Virus record (IMG/VR): IMGVR_UViG_3300017917_003607
Coordinates: 47,692 to 111,691 of that record
DNA from: a virus
Reading direction: 5' to 3' (one strand)
DNA: 64,000 bases
A model generated the notes under the pieces. That model did no database searches and was not told the DNA's origin. It worked only from the letters and a program-made list of their open reading frames with translations. Each line of letters opens with the position of its first letter. The first letter of the stretch is position 1. Both the position numbers and the translations under genes were made by a program. Below are positions 34,802-44,279 of the stretch, piece by piece.

Positions 34802-35658
34802 AATTATTAATAATACAAGAAAACGGTAGACATTTAGAAAATAGAAACTACAGAGAGTGTTTTAATTTGCAAAGGGCTCTTCATCGAAAAAATATAGATG
34901 TAGTAGTTTGGGGTTTAGGTCATGATAACTTTAAACAGCCATTTAACGATATTATTAAAGACATAGACGTGATTATTCTTTTAGAAAATTATGAATCAAA
35001 TGGATGGTTACCTGATTTGAGTGGTATTAAAAAATTAAAAATATTTTGGAGTATAGATTCTCATTTAGTATTAATGAGTCATTTATCAACTGTGGTCAAA
35101 AACAAAATAGACATAGTGTTAAACTCAATCGAGTCTCACCAAATGTATTTTAAACAAAGTAAAACTTTTTATTTTCCAAACGCATACCCATCAGATTTAA
35201 TTTACCCCAAAGAAAACGTAGAAAAAAATATTTTTTTAGGTTTTTGTGGTTCTTTACTAAATCGCTCTGAAATTTTAGATAAATTAGAAAACAAATTTTC
35301 ACTTAAAAAAGACATATGGAAATTAGGTGATGAGATGGTTAAAACAATCAGCGGATATAAAATACACTTTAACAAAACTCTTTCAAACGACATTAACTAT
35401 AGGATTTTTGAAACAATGGGATGTAATACCTTGACATTAACTAACAAAACAGAAAATATAAACACATTTTTTAAAGACATGGAAAACATAGTAATTTATA
35501 ATAGTGAAAACGAACTGTTTGAAAAACTTAATTTTTTATCGTCTAACGATTCTCTAATAAGTCAGATTAGTAATTCAGGTTTTGAATTGGTTAAAAACAA
35601 TCACACTTATGATAATCGTGTGGACGTTTTACTTAAAATTATTAAAGATTACTTTTAA
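34798..35658 (+). CDS. glycosyltransferase, CgeB/GT4-like
   Basis: 286 aa. K-L-L-I-I-Q-E-N-G at the N-terminus, F-P-N-A-Y-P in the middle, L-G-F-C-G-S-L and, near the end, N-Y-R-I-F-E-T-M-G-C-N-T-L-T-L, the acceptor/donor helix seen in CgeB-type and GT4 enzymes. GT-B fold, role in the same glycan. Confidence 0.75.
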   Translation: MKLLIIQENGRHLENRNYRECFNLQRALHRKNIDVVVWGLGHDNFKQPFNDIIKDIDVIILLENYESNGWLPDLSGIKKLKIFWSIDSHLVLMSHLSTVVKNKIDIVLNSIESHQMYFKQSKTFYFPNAYPSDLIYPKENVEKNIFLGFCGSLLNRSEILDKLENKFSLKKDIWKLGDEMVKTISGYKIHFNKTLSNDINYRIFETMGCNTLTLTNKTENINTFFKDMENIVIYNSENELFEKLNFLSSNDSLISQISNSGFELVKNNHTYDNRVDVLLKIIKDYF

Positions 35659-35667
35659 TATTAAAAT

Positions 35668-36417
35668 ATGGATAATAGAAAAATCAGAAAGAAGAGTACT
35701 TCATTAAGTGGAGAAACTCAACCACAATTTAAATCAAAAAAAGAAATAATTGCGCAATTTATAAAAAAACAAACCAAAGAGAAATTTTTGACTGAAAATC
35801 AAAAACACTATTATAACATTTTAAAAGATAATCAAATTACAATATGTTCAGGACCTGCGGGTGTTGGTAAATCATATATTGCAATGAAGGCTGCGGTTGA
35901 TTTACTTCAGGACCCAAGTAACTCTTATGAAAAAATTATGATTGTTAGACCCGCGGTTGAGGCTGAAGAAAAACTTGGTTCATTACCTGGTGCTTTGGAA
36001 GAAAAATTAGACCCATATATAAGCCCTTCATATTACTTATTAAATAAATTAATAGGTAAGGAAAATAGAGAAAAATTAATCGAGTTGGATTTTATCGAAG
36101 TACAGGCATTGGCGTATATACGTGGGTGGAATATCGATAATACTATTTTGATATTTGAAGAAGCCCAAAACAGTACTCCAAAACAAATGAAGTTATTATT
36201 AACTAGAATTGGGTTTAATAGTAAATTTTTCATTTCAGGTGATTTAGAACAAACTGACAGATATAAAGATAAGACACAATCAGGTCTTTGGGATGCAATA
36301 AATAAATTCAGAGATATGGAAGATATTGGTGTTTTTGAATTTAATGAAAAAGACATAGTAAGGAATCCATTAATTACAAAAATCTTAAAAAGATACGAAG
36401 ATGAAGTTCGCTTTTGA
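35668..36417 (+). CDS. phoH: PhoH-family ATPase
   Basis: 249 aa. Walker A G-P-A-G-V-G-K-S, Walker B-like I-F-E-E-A-Q-N, and I-M-I-V-R-P-A-V-E-A-E-E-K-L-G-S-L-P-G characteristic of PhoH. Common in marine and freshwater T4-like phages, ATP-dependent, with suggested RNA or phosphate-related roles that are not settled. Overlaps the next gene by 17 bases. Confidence 0.92.
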   Translation: MDNRKIRKKSTSLSGETQPQFKSKKEIIAQFIKKQTKEKFLTENQKHYYNILKDNQITICSGPAGVGKSYIAMKAAVDLLQDPSNSYEKIMIVRPAVEAEEKLGSLPGALEEKLDPYISPSYYLLNKLIGKENREKLIELDFIEVQALAYIRGWNIDNTILIFEEAQNSTPKQMKLLLTRIGFNSKFFISGDLEQTDRYKDKTQSGLWDAINKFRDMEDIGVFEFNEKDIVRNPLITKILKRYEDEVRF

Positions 36418-37024
36418 TACTGACGAAGTTTTAAGAGACACATTATCAAAAATGAAAGCAACTTATGAAAAGTTCTTTATTGAGGACTATGTGTCTGAGG
36501 AGGGTGAAGAAGAATTTGAATACAAAATAATTGAACCCATAACAACACATAAATTTTCAGATTACTTCCTATTCCCGTCTGAAAGTGAATATATAAATTT
36601 TTTATATTTGGATTTTCCAATGAACATTTTTGGTCACTCACCATCAATGTCCGCAAATACTTTTAATACTTTTTCTGAGATACAAAAAAAAGTATTATCT
36701 AAAAGAGACAAGTTGAGTGTTATTGGTATGGGAGTTGCTAAAATAAAACCAGCATCATTATTTTTTTATTCAAAATACGGAATGGAAGTAGATAATATAC
36801 TATTCTATAATAAAAAAACAATAAAAAATATATGGTCAAAATTTGATGTTATTGTTACTGCAAATCCTGATTTGCTTAAAATCAAACCAAAAAATAAAAT
36901 AAGTATCAAAGTTTTAACTTCCTATAATGCAGAGTATGACTCTGATTTTACAATAGATTCATTGGAAGGTTTTACTTCGGTATATAATGAATTAAAATTA
37001 AAACATGTTAAAAGTATTAGGTGA
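36401..37024 (+). CDS. HAD-like protein
   Basis: 207 aa beginning M-K-F-A-F-D-T-D-E-V-L-R-D, a D-x-D motif I context as in HAD nucleotidases, but no clear motifs II-IV are visible. V-I-G-M-G-V-A-K and I-V-T-A-N-P-D could be beta strands of the same fold. Function unknown, may be a degraded or divergent phosphatase. Confidence 0.5.
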   Translation: MKFAFDTDEVLRDTLSKMKATYEKFFIEDYVSEEGEEEFEYKIIEPITTHKFSDYFLFPSESEYINFLYLDFPMNIFGHSPSMSANTFNTFSEIQKKVLSKRDKLSVIGMGVAKIKPASLFFYSKYGMEVDNILFYNKKTIKNIWSKFDVIVTANPDLLKIKPKNKISIKVLTSYNAEYDSDFTIDSLEGFTSVYNELKLKHVKSIR

Positions 37025-37271
37025 AGAATATTTCGTTGATTTTCAAAAAATCGAGGATTTGATTACAATTAAGCAAGAATTAACAGGTGATACTGAACAA
37101 AACGTTAGTATAGTAAAATTTGAACTAATTAAAACTATGTTAGACGTGGTATTAACTGAATCAACAGAATTAGATGAAAAGATGTCCATGAAAGGTAGTA
37201 ACGATTTAACAATACCATTCAAGATTGCATTTAACACTTTAATCAGATATAACATATTACAATCTTTTTAA
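37005..37271 (+). CDS. hypothetical small protein, 88 aa
   Basis: Acidic helical protein beginning MLKVLGEEYFVDFQKIEDLI. Overlaps the preceding gene by 20 bases and precedes a glycosyltransferase by 2 bases, so clearly in the operon. No domain recognised. Confidence 0.5.
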   Translation: MLKVLGEEYFVDFQKIEDLITIKQELTGDTEQNVSIVKFELIKTMLDVVLTESTELDEKMSMKGSNDLTIPFKIAFNTLIRYNILQSF

Positions 37272-37273
37272 TT

Positions 37274-38329
37274 ATGAGTACAGAACTTATCCCAAAAATT
37301 CAAGAATCAATTGAGAAACTAAAAAATAAAGAATGTAGAATTTATTTTTTAGTACAAGACACTAAAGGAAACGCTAAAGCTTCCGTAAGATTCATTTATG
37401 AAATCGCATATACATTGAGACAAAATGGTTTCAATAGTATTATTATGCATGAACAAAATGACTACAAAGGGGTATCGTCTTGGTTAAACGAAAAATACAT
37501 GACAATACCACATAAATCTATTGAAGAGCAGAGTTTGGAGCTTTCTCCTGAAGATTTTTTAGTCATACCTGAACTATATGGACACGTAATGGAACAAGTT
37601 GCAAAGTTCCCTTGTGGAAAAATAGTAATATCACAGAGCTATGATTATATATTAGAAACTTTGTCTCCTGGGGCAACATGGACACAGTATGGATTTTTCA
37701 AATGTATCACAACAAGCGAAGAACAAAAAAATTATTTGGAGCAGATTATGAAAAACGTTTCTTTTGATATTCTTACACCACAAATTAGCGAGTCTTTCAA
37801 AGAGAAAAAACTTCCACCAAAACCAATTATTTCAGTTCACACAAGAGACCAAAGAGATACCATGAAAATAATAAAAACTTTCTATTTAAAATATCCACAA
37901 TATAGATGGTTCACATTTAGAGACATGAGAGGATTGACAGAGTCTGAATTTGCAGAATTGTTAAAAGATTCGTTTGTTTCTGTTTGGGTAGATGATATAT
38001 CGTCGTTTGGTACCTTTCCCTTAGAAAGTATGAAAACAAAAACACCTGTGATAGGTAAAATCCCAAATGTAAAACCTGCTTGGATGAACGACCAAAATGG
38101 TATTTGGGTTAATGACACTTTATTAATTGTTGATGTTTTGGCTGAATTTATACAAAATTGGCTCGAAGATAATATTTCAGACCAACTGTACGACTCATCT
38201 TTGGAAACCGCAAAAAAATATTCCGATATTGAATTATTTGAAAAGGAAACTATTGAATTGTTTTCTGAATTTATAAACAAAAGACTCTCAAACTTTGATG
38301 AGCAATTACAAAAATTACAATCTAATTAA
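37274..38329 (+). CDS. glycosyltransferase, GT-B fold
   Basis: 351 aa. I-Y-F-L-V-Q-D-T-K-G-N-A near the start and A-S-V-R-F-I-Y-E-I-A-Y-T-L-R-Q-N-G-F mark the acceptor-side Rossmann unit. S-V-H-T-R-D-Q-R-D hinge and S-S-F-G-T-F-P-L-E-S-M-K-T-K-T-P-V-I-G mark the nucleotide-sugar binding unit of GT4-like enzymes. Confidence 0.75.
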   Translation: MSTELIPKIQESIEKLKNKECRIYFLVQDTKGNAKASVRFIYEIAYTLRQNGFNSIIMHEQNDYKGVSSWLNEKYMTIPHKSIEEQSLELSPEDFLVIPELYGHVMEQVAKFPCGKIVISQSYDYILETLSPGATWTQYGFFKCITTSEEQKNYLEQIMKNVSFDILTPQISESFKEKKLPPKPIISVHTRDQRDTMKIIKTFYLKYPQYRWFTFRDMRGLTESEFAELLKDSFVSVWVDDISSFGTFPLESMKTKTPVIGKIPNVKPAWMNDQNGIWVNDTLLIVDVLAEFIQNWLEDNISDQLYDSSLETAKKYSDIELFEKETIELFSEFINKRLSNFDEQLQKLQSN

Positions 38330-38331
38330 TT

Positions 38332-39141
38332 ATGGAAAATAATGTTAACATATCAGTAATCCTCCCTATTTCTTCAGCGTATGGGAAAGATTTCGACGAA
38401 CTTTTTGATAAAGCAATTGAATCACTAAAAAAACAATCTGTGGGTATTGGTGAATTAGTTATAGTTCATACAGACGAAGAAAAACTTTGTAAAAAGTTAG
38501 AAACATACAATTTTGAAAACTTGAATGTCACCAAAATATTAAACACAACAACCGAATTTGATTATGCAAGTCAAATTAATCTTGGTGTAAAAAACGCTAA
38601 AAATGATTGGGTTAGTTTTTTTGAGTATGATGATGAATATTCATTTATTTGGTTTAAAAATGTTAAAGAATATATTGATTATCATCCCGAATGTGACGGA
38701 TTCTTACCAATCGTGGTGGATGTAGATGAAAAAGGTATATTTGCAGGATATACTAACGAAGCTACCTTTGCAGCATCTTTTAACTCAGAATTGGGAATTC
38801 TTACTAATGACCTTTTAAATACATACCAAAACTTTCAGTCAAGTGGTATGGTTATTAAGAAAAGTGTTATTGAAAATTTTGGCGGTTTTAAAAAATCTAT
38901 GAAACTTACTTTTGTGTATGAGTTTTTATTAAGAGTCACTTATAATTCGGTTAGAATAATGACTATTCCAAGATTAGGTTACAAACACATCAATATGAGA
39001 GAGTCTTCTATTTTTTGGAACTATAAAAACGGAAAAACTCCAATGACAGACAACGAAGTGAAATTTTGGATTGAGACCGCAAAAAAAGAATACTTTTTTA
39101 ACTCGGACAGAAATATAAAATATGAAACAAGTAACTCTTGA
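38332..39141 (+). CDS. family 2-like glycosyltransferase
   Basis: 269 aa. I-S-V-I-L-P-I-S at the N-terminus, S-L-K-K-Q-S, A-K-N-D-W-V-S-F-F-E-Y-D-D-E-Y (metal motif), S-S-G-M-V-I-K-K and G-F-K-K-S. GT-A fold. Last glycan gene; its stop overlaps the ATG of the sigma-like gene (TGATG). Confidence 0.78.
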   Translation: MENNVNISVILPISSAYGKDFDELFDKAIESLKKQSVGIGELVIVHTDEEKLCKKLETYNFENLNVTKILNTTTEFDYASQINLGVKNAKNDWVSFFEYDDEYSFIWFKNVKEYIDYHPECDGFLPIVVDVDEKGIFAGYTNEATFAASFNSELGILTNDLLNTYQNFQSSGMVIKKSVIENFGGFKKSMKLTFVYEFLLRVTYNSVRIMTIPRLGYKHINMRESSIFWNYKNGKTPMTDNEVKFWIETAKKEYFFNSDRNIKYETSNS

Positions 39142-39899
39142 TGATTTTAGAAAGTGTCTATTCGAGTGGAAAAACAGAAGACGCTCAATCTAAACGTGGT
39201 AAGAAACCAACAACAACCACAAATTATTTTGACGTAAGAGAGGAGAACGCAGTGGTGTTATTCCTCAATGCAGAGACAATTGAAGAAAGAAATAAAATAT
39301 ATAATGAGTACCTGAAAAAGCCAATCGAAAAGATGGTTTCTTCAATTATAAGAAGGTATAAATTATATAGAAAAGATATGTCTTTTGATGAAATTCTGAA
39401 CGACACTCATTCTTTTTTAATTACCAAGTCAGATAAATTTGTACCCGATAAGAATAAGAAAGCATATTCTTATTTTGGTACAATATGTAAAAACTATCTG
39501 ATGGGGCAAATAATAAAAGACCAAAAAGACATCAATAGAAAAGTTTCTTATGAGGACATTTCATCTAATTTGGAAAATAGACCTGACATGGTTTATTATA
39601 TAGAAAACGACGCGGTTGAGAGTGATAAAATAATTCAAGACTATATTGATATGTTAAAAGAATTCATATCCAACAGTAATCTAAATGAAAATGAGATAAA
39701 GTTGGGTGAAGCGTTATTACAACTATTTGAGACATACGATGAAATATTTGTTGCAAACGACAATAAAAAGTTTAATAAAAACTTAGTTTTGTTATCTCTA
39801 AGAGAGATGACAAATCTTTCAACGAAAGAAATCAGGATAAGTATGAAAAGATACAAAAAATTATACTTTGATTTCGTAAAAAAAATAGACCTTAGATAA
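39141..39899 (+). CDS. 55: sigma-like late transcription factor (T4 gp55-like)
   Basis: 252 aa from ATG 39141 (an upstream TTG is rejected). Residues about 52-125 match sigma region 2 in layout: a helix I-Y-N-E-Y-L-K-K-P-I-E-K-M-V-S-S-I-I-R-R-Y, then F-D-E-I-L-N-D-T-H-S-F-L, F-V-P-D-K-N-K-K-A-Y-S-Y-F-G-T-I-C-K-N-Y-L, as in Y..d.dDl.Qe..l.l......fd......F.~Y~. A C-terminal helical part has T-N-L-S-T-K-E-I-R-I-S-M-K. T4 gp55 is a minimal sigma that recognises late promoters. Likely the factor reading the TATTTAT elements. Family call by pattern; promoter link inferred. Confidence 0.72.
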   Translation: MILESVYSSGKTEDAQSKRGKKPTTTTNYFDVREENAVVLFLNAETIEERNKIYNEYLKKPIEKMVSSIIRRYKLYRKDMSFDEILNDTHSFLITKSDKFVPDKNKKAYSYFGTICKNYLMGQIIKDQKDINRKVSYEDISSNLENRPDMVYYIENDAVESDKIIQDYIDMLKEFISNSNLNENEIKLGEALLQLFETYDEIFVANDNKKFNKNLVLLSLREMTNLSTKEIRISMKRYKKLYFDFVKKIDLR

Positions 39900-39911
39900 A
39901 AAAGGTCTTTT
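39887..39911 (+). terminator. intrinsic terminator closing glycan/sigma operon
   Basis: AGACCTT (39887-39893) and AAGGTCT (39902-39908) form a 7-bp stem followed by TTTT. It begins in the last codons of the sigma-like gene and precedes the TATTTAT element of the next gene. Confidence 0.65.
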
Positions 39912-39913
39912 AA

Positions 39914-39920
39914 TATTTAT
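39914..39920 (+). promoter_or_regulatory. TATTTAT late-promoter-like element, 4-base spacing
   Basis: TATTTATAGATATG; heptamer ends 4 bases before ATG 39925, right after the operon terminator, so it starts the baseplate block. Confidence 0.65.
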
Positions 39921-39924
39921 AGAT

Positions 39925-40302
39925 ATGACTAGACCAAAAAAGAAAGAAATTCTTTTAAATAAAGAATCTATATTGTCTTTGATGCAGGAAATTTACAATG
40001 AACTTGTAGAACAGAGGTCAACGGCACTTAGAATTCAAAATAAAATGCTGTCTTTAATGAAAGACGCTTCAGATATGGCAGTAATTGGTCCTATCATAAA
40101 AGAACAACAAAAAATAATAAACGATACTGTCGAAAAAAAACTTAGTCTTTCTAAACTACAATCAACAATTTGGGAAAAGTCACAACAGAAGAATAACGAC
40201 GATAACTTTTCTATGTCAGATTTTGATGATAAATTAATTCAAGATTTATTAAACAAAGATATCTCAGATAGTAACATAGACGGTTATAAACTTAATAAGT
40301 AA
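39925..40302 (+). CDS. hypothetical phage protein, 125 aa
   Basis: Charged helical protein beginning MTRPKKKEILLNKESILSLM. Residues 20-110 are likely coiled coil. First gene of the 39.9-46.5 kb tail/baseplate block. No family recognised; tail assembly or chaperone role is possible. Confidence 0.5.
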   Translation: MTRPKKKEILLNKESILSLMQEIYNELVEQRSTALRIQNKMLSLMKDASDMAVIGPIIKEQQKIINDTVEKKLSLSKLQSTIWEKSQQKNNDDNFSMSDFDDKLIQDLLNKDISDSNIDGYKLNK

Positions 40303-40310
40303 TTAATTTT

Positions 40311-42512
40311 ATGCCAAATTCAAACGAGTCAGAAAAATCAAACGAAACGTCTCAACAATACAAGACTTTAAATAAGACAATTGATTCTTACAAAAAGGCT
40401 AAGAAAATTAATGAACAACAGAAACAGTTAAGAAAAAATCCACAAAATACAAATAGTGAGACCTCAAAAGAAATAGAAAACGTTGAGAAAAAAACTAAGA
40501 AAAAAGTGGAGTTATATACAGAAAAGGTAAAAGAGTTTCCTAAAAATTTTAAATCTAATTCTAAAAATCAATTACAAGAATTAATTGATACATATATTAC
40601 ATCAAATTTTGATAATAGTTTACAAGGTAAAAGCACAGGTACCGACACAAAAAAAATTAAAGAACTTAAAGACAAAGAAAAAAAAATAGATAAGGAACTT
40701 GGTAACGCAATCATTACTAAAAATGTACCTGAAGAAAAAAGATTACGAACAGAATTAGAAGACACAAAAAAACAAATAAGAAAAGCCGAATTAAGTTTGG
40801 CAAAAACAAATATTGCAAACGACTCTATTTCAACACTGAAAAATACAATGATTCAGACTGTAAATAGAACCAAAGACGAGTTAAAAAAAATATTAGAGAC
40901 CGAATATGTTAGCGCATTAGGTTGTTCTCAAGAACAGACATACTTAGCAAAAGACTTTTATATTAAAGTAAAAAGTATCGATATTTTTGGAAAAACTTTA
41001 CAGCAAAACCCAAATCAAGTACCAGGGAAATATGTTTATGAATTTAAGCAATTTTCACCAACATCAATACCAAGGTCATTCAACAGAGAATTATGGAATA
41101 GAATACAAAACACAGAATCATACAGTGAAGAATATGTTGGTTCATATATTGGTGCTTCAGGTCAAGAACTATTTGATATAAAATTTGTAATAAATCCATC
41201 ACCTACTTTACAAGGAGAATACTTCAAAGTATCCCTAAAAGATAGAGTCGGTGGAAACACGGTAACTGAGTTTCTGTCTGACTACCTGAATACGATTGAC
41301 ATTTTAAATTTTAACGAATTATTTGCAAATGTGTTGAATCTATTAATTGGTTCTGTAAACATGAAAAATGCAATTGGGTACGACGAATTAAAAACTCAAA
41401 CTAAATTTGAGAAATTAATTCAAAGAGTGCTGGGTTTATGTTTTGATAACAAGGAAGAGGTTGATGTTTCAGGCACTGGTAAGTTAGATTCCTCTAATCA
41501 AATTGATGATAGTTTTTTTGAACTTAGTGAAGAAGATTTAGTCGAAATTGAAAATAAAGTTAAAAACATACAAGAAAAAGTAATACAGTATAGAGATTGT
41601 GGTTCTTTGTCATTACCTGTTAATGTTGATGGCTCATTGTCATTATTAGATGATTTCTTAATTGTAGATATTGATGCAACTTTAGCGGATAAAGCAGCTC
41701 AAAATCTTCTTGATGGGTTAGCAAATAATGCAGATTGGAAAATCAATTATCCACAATTTGATTTTTCCAATATAATCAATAAACAATTCATAGAGTTATT
41801 ACCAATAGCAGTTATGAATAGTGTTTTATCACCAAAACACTTATTCCCGTTGATGGTTATGGCCAAAGCATTACAAAAAGAATATGTTGATAATATAGAA
41901 AATACTGAAGATTTTTTCAGAGAGTTTAGAAAAATGGTTATAAACATATCATCTAATATTCAAGCAATTTTTGTAAAACAATTATTTTTGGCCATCAAAC
42001 AAAATCTCAGAACTCTCATGAGGAGTATTGTCCAACAACAAGTTTCTGAAATTTTGTCTAAAGAACAAAAATTATACTTGGCGGGTATTAACATTGCACT
42101 ACAAGCATTATCTGCAATTAGAGACTTCAGAAGATGTAAAAACGTATTAGACCAATTATTTAATGTGGTAAATTTGAGTATTGCTTTAAGAAACGCACTA
42201 AAGGGTAGACAAGGTAAACCATCAGGACCTATTCCCGCAATATTAAATTACGTATCCGCGGCTAGTAAGCCAGGAATGAGTCCTACCAGTATTTTAACAA
42301 AATTTATTAATAAAATGGAAGAAACTGGTGTACCCACGGGAGATATGCCAAGTGGAAAACCAAATATTGGACTTATTTTGACCAAAAGTTTTAACGACGC
42401 ATTATTAGAAGAGTTGACTGAGAATGGTTATTCTCAAACAACAATTACTGCGGTTGAGGTTGCGGACATTTCGGCTAAAGGATTTACAAGTGTAAAAGGA
42501 AACGTTTTATAA
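40311..42512 (+). CDS. large structural protein, probable baseplate component
   Basis: 733 aa. Residues 1-200 are Lys/Glu/Asn-rich coiled coil; the remainder is mixed, with a hydrophobic helical part around residues 510-620 (I-E-L-L-P-I-A-V-M-N, L-Q-A-L-S-A-I-R-D-F-R-R-C). Placed directly upstream of the OB-fold hub gene, it is most likely a baseplate wedge or hub protein. I recognise no named family. Confidence 0.55.
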   Translation: MPNSNESEKSNETSQQYKTLNKTIDSYKKAKKINEQQKQLRKNPQNTNSETSKEIENVEKKTKKKVELYTEKVKEFPKNFKSNSKNQLQELIDTYITSNFDNSLQGKSTGTDTKKIKELKDKEKKIDKELGNAIITKNVPEEKRLRTELEDTKKQIRKAELSLAKTNIANDSISTLKNTMIQTVNRTKDELKKILETEYVSALGCSQEQTYLAKDFYIKVKSIDIFGKTLQQNPNQVPGKYVYEFKQFSPTSIPRSFNRELWNRIQNTESYSEEYVGSYIGASGQELFDIKFVINPSPTLQGEYFKVSLKDRVGGNTVTEFLSDYLNTIDILNFNELFANVLNLLIGSVNMKNAIGYDELKTQTKFEKLIQRVLGLCFDNKEEVDVSGTGKLDSSNQIDDSFFELSEEDLVEIENKVKNIQEKVIQYRDCGSLSLPVNVDGSLSLLDDFLIVDIDATLADKAAQNLLDGLANNADWKINYPQFDFSNIINKQFIELLPIAVMNSVLSPKHLFPLMVMAKALQKEYVDNIENTEDFFREFRKMVINISSNIQAIFVKQLFLAIKQNLRTLMRSIVQQQVSEILSKEQKLYLAGINIALQALSAIRDFRRCKNVLDQLFNVVNLSIALRNALKGRQGKPSGPIPAILNYVSAASKPGMSPTSILTKFINKMEETGVPTGDMPSGKPNIGLILTKSFNDALLEELTENGYSQTTITAVEVADISAKGFTSVKGNVL

Positions 42513-42513
42513 A

Positions 42514-42711
42514 ATGGATATAGAAAAAATTGAAAAAATAATATTGGAGCCAAGTTCTTATTCAAACCAAGAACTCATGCAATGTATGGATATATTATCA
42601 GAAGAACATGAAAAGGTTAAAGAAGATATTATCAAATATACCTATCAATTAGATAAATTAGAATTATCCTACAACAAATTACTAAACGAATATAAAGAGA
42701 GGACTAAATAA
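42514..42711 (+). CDS. small coiled-coil protein, 65 aa
   Basis: Helical, heptad-like peptide beginning MDIEKIEKIILEPSSYSNQE, ending in a Lys/Glu coiled coil. TAATG overlap couples it to the hub gene; may be a hub-associated chaperone or spacer. Confidence 0.5.
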   Translation: MDIEKIEKIILEPSSYSNQELMQCMDILSEEHEKVKEDIIKYTYQLDKLELSYNKLLNEYKERTK

Positions 42712-44267
42712 TGATTGGTAACAATTATCAGGATTTGCCAAAAAAATACACACAGATATTCAATTTTGGTAAAGTTATAGACAACAAAGACCCTATGAAT
42801 TTAGGTCGTGTTAGATTAGAGGTGGTTCCATGGCAAAACCAAGATGTTATCAACGCATTTAAAAATCCAGTCACGGGTCAGGCTCTACAAGAAAAAGATT
42901 ATTGGACTGATATTGACCCATTGGTCTTTATGCCATTACTACCTCAATTCTTTAGTCAAGTTCCACAAGAGGGGGAGTTTGTTCATGTTGCGTTTTATAA
43001 CACGGATTTACAAGATAGAAACAGATACTACATACAAGGTATGTTCTCAAGTCCAAACGAACTTAAAGGAGAACCTTACGATTCTTCAGTTGCATTTACT
43101 TCTAAGGGTGAAAGAAACAAACTACCTAAAGATTTAAGAACCAAAGATGGAAAAATTATAAATTCAGAACAATCTGGTCTTTATCCTGAACTAAATGTTA
43201 CAGGTATACTTGGTAGATATAATTCGGACATGTTGTTACCACCAAATGCAGCAATGTTAAGAGTTAATAAACTGAATGACTCAAACTCTGGTTCCCCTAC
43301 TTTCAACAAGAAATTTTCTATGATTGGATTACAAAAATTCGACACAAGAAAAGTTGACAATGGTACTGATACTTTTATTGAAAGAGGTCAAATTGTTCAG
43401 AAAATAAAATACCTTATTGAATATGATGTTAACGGAGGTGTTGGTAGTTTGCTTGGTAAATTTTCCGCATCCGTAAGAATATATAAAATATCTGAGTACA
43501 AACCAGTTTATTCAACAAGTGCGGAAGATGGTTTTTATACATTTCCTGAAGAAAGTAAAATCGGTCCAATATACCAAAAAGATTATACTTTTGATAGTAA
43601 AGATGATATAATAAATGGTATTAATAACATTATTTCAAACTTCAATAGTGGTAACTTTACTTTGAATCCGTCGGGCTCAACAGTTAGTGATACTTTCCCT
43701 TTTGTTTTTCAACCAACAAAAAAAATGTATGATATTTGGTTACTAAACACGGAGTCCACAATTACCGAAATCACCAATGTGACTGAGTTTATACAAAAAA
43801 TATATCTAAACAAACAAGATGCAACAAGAGGTTATGGATATGTATCGGAACAAGATAGAATTGGTCCTGTTTTTTCTTCTAATAGATATAAAATACCTAA
43901 AGTTACTTACGAAGCGAACCCAATTACTTATGGTATTAATGTTGCAAATACTTTTTTTATATTGTCTCATGACAGTCAAATAGGTGTTAATAAAATTGAT
44001 TTTGATTTAATTAATTTTTCTGGTAATACAATACCGCAACAATTCATCGATGATTTTATTATGCCAAACACCAACTCAATGGTTAGAGGGGAACAATTGA
44101 TGAGTTTTTTAGAATTAATTGTGAGATTCTTAATCTCTCATGTACATCCATATCACGGTATGGCTCCTGACTCTCAGGGTTTAGATGGGACTTTGACCGA
44201 AACATTACTTACAAAATTATTTGATGCTGATAGTAAGATTTTAAATAAAAACTTACGCATTAACTAA
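42711..44267 (+). CDS. baseplate hub protein with gp5-like OB-fold
   Basis: 518 aa. The N-terminal part has F-N-F-G-K-V-I-D-N-K-D-P-M-N-L-G-R-V-R-L-E-V-V-P-W followed by L-P-Q-F-F-S-Q-V-P-Q-E-G-E-F-V-H-V-A-F, the OB-fold pattern (G.V.d..dP...GRv+v..P......P..Ge.V.v.f) of gp5 and VgrG proteins. No lysozyme domain is seen, so it is a hub rather than a tail lysozyme. C-terminal H-V-H-P-Y-H-G-M-A resembles a metal-binding tip of spike proteins. Confidence 0.75.
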   Translation: MIGNNYQDLPKKYTQIFNFGKVIDNKDPMNLGRVRLEVVPWQNQDVINAFKNPVTGQALQEKDYWTDIDPLVFMPLLPQFFSQVPQEGEFVHVAFYNTDLQDRNRYYIQGMFSSPNELKGEPYDSSVAFTSKGERNKLPKDLRTKDGKIINSEQSGLYPELNVTGILGRYNSDMLLPPNAAMLRVNKLNDSNSGSPTFNKKFSMIGLQKFDTRKVDNGTDTFIERGQIVQKIKYLIEYDVNGGVGSLLGKFSASVRIYKISEYKPVYSTSAEDGFYTFPEESKIGPIYQKDYTFDSKDDIINGINNIISNFNSGNFTLNPSGSTVSDTFPFVFQPTKKMYDIWLLNTESTITEITNVTEFIQKIYLNKQDATRGYGYVSEQDRIGPVFSSNRYKIPKVTYEANPITYGINVANTFFILSHDSQIGVNKIDFDLINFSGNTIPQQFIDDFIMPNTNSMVRGEQLMSFLELIVRFLISHVHPYHGMAPDSQGLDGTLTETLLTKLFDADSKILNKNLRIN

Positions 44268-44274
44268 TATTTAT
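44268..44274 (+). promoter_or_regulatory. TATTTAT late-promoter-like element, 5-base spacing
   Basis: TATTTATAGTTAATG; heptamer begins one base after the hub stop codon and ends 5 bases before ATG 44280. Confidence 0.6.
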
Positions 44275-44279
44275 AGTTA

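Noticed and set aside
42711-44267. Tail lysozyme domain in the hub protein
   Set aside because: Only the OB-fold pattern is visible; no lysozyme motif (E...D/T) seen in the remaining sequence.
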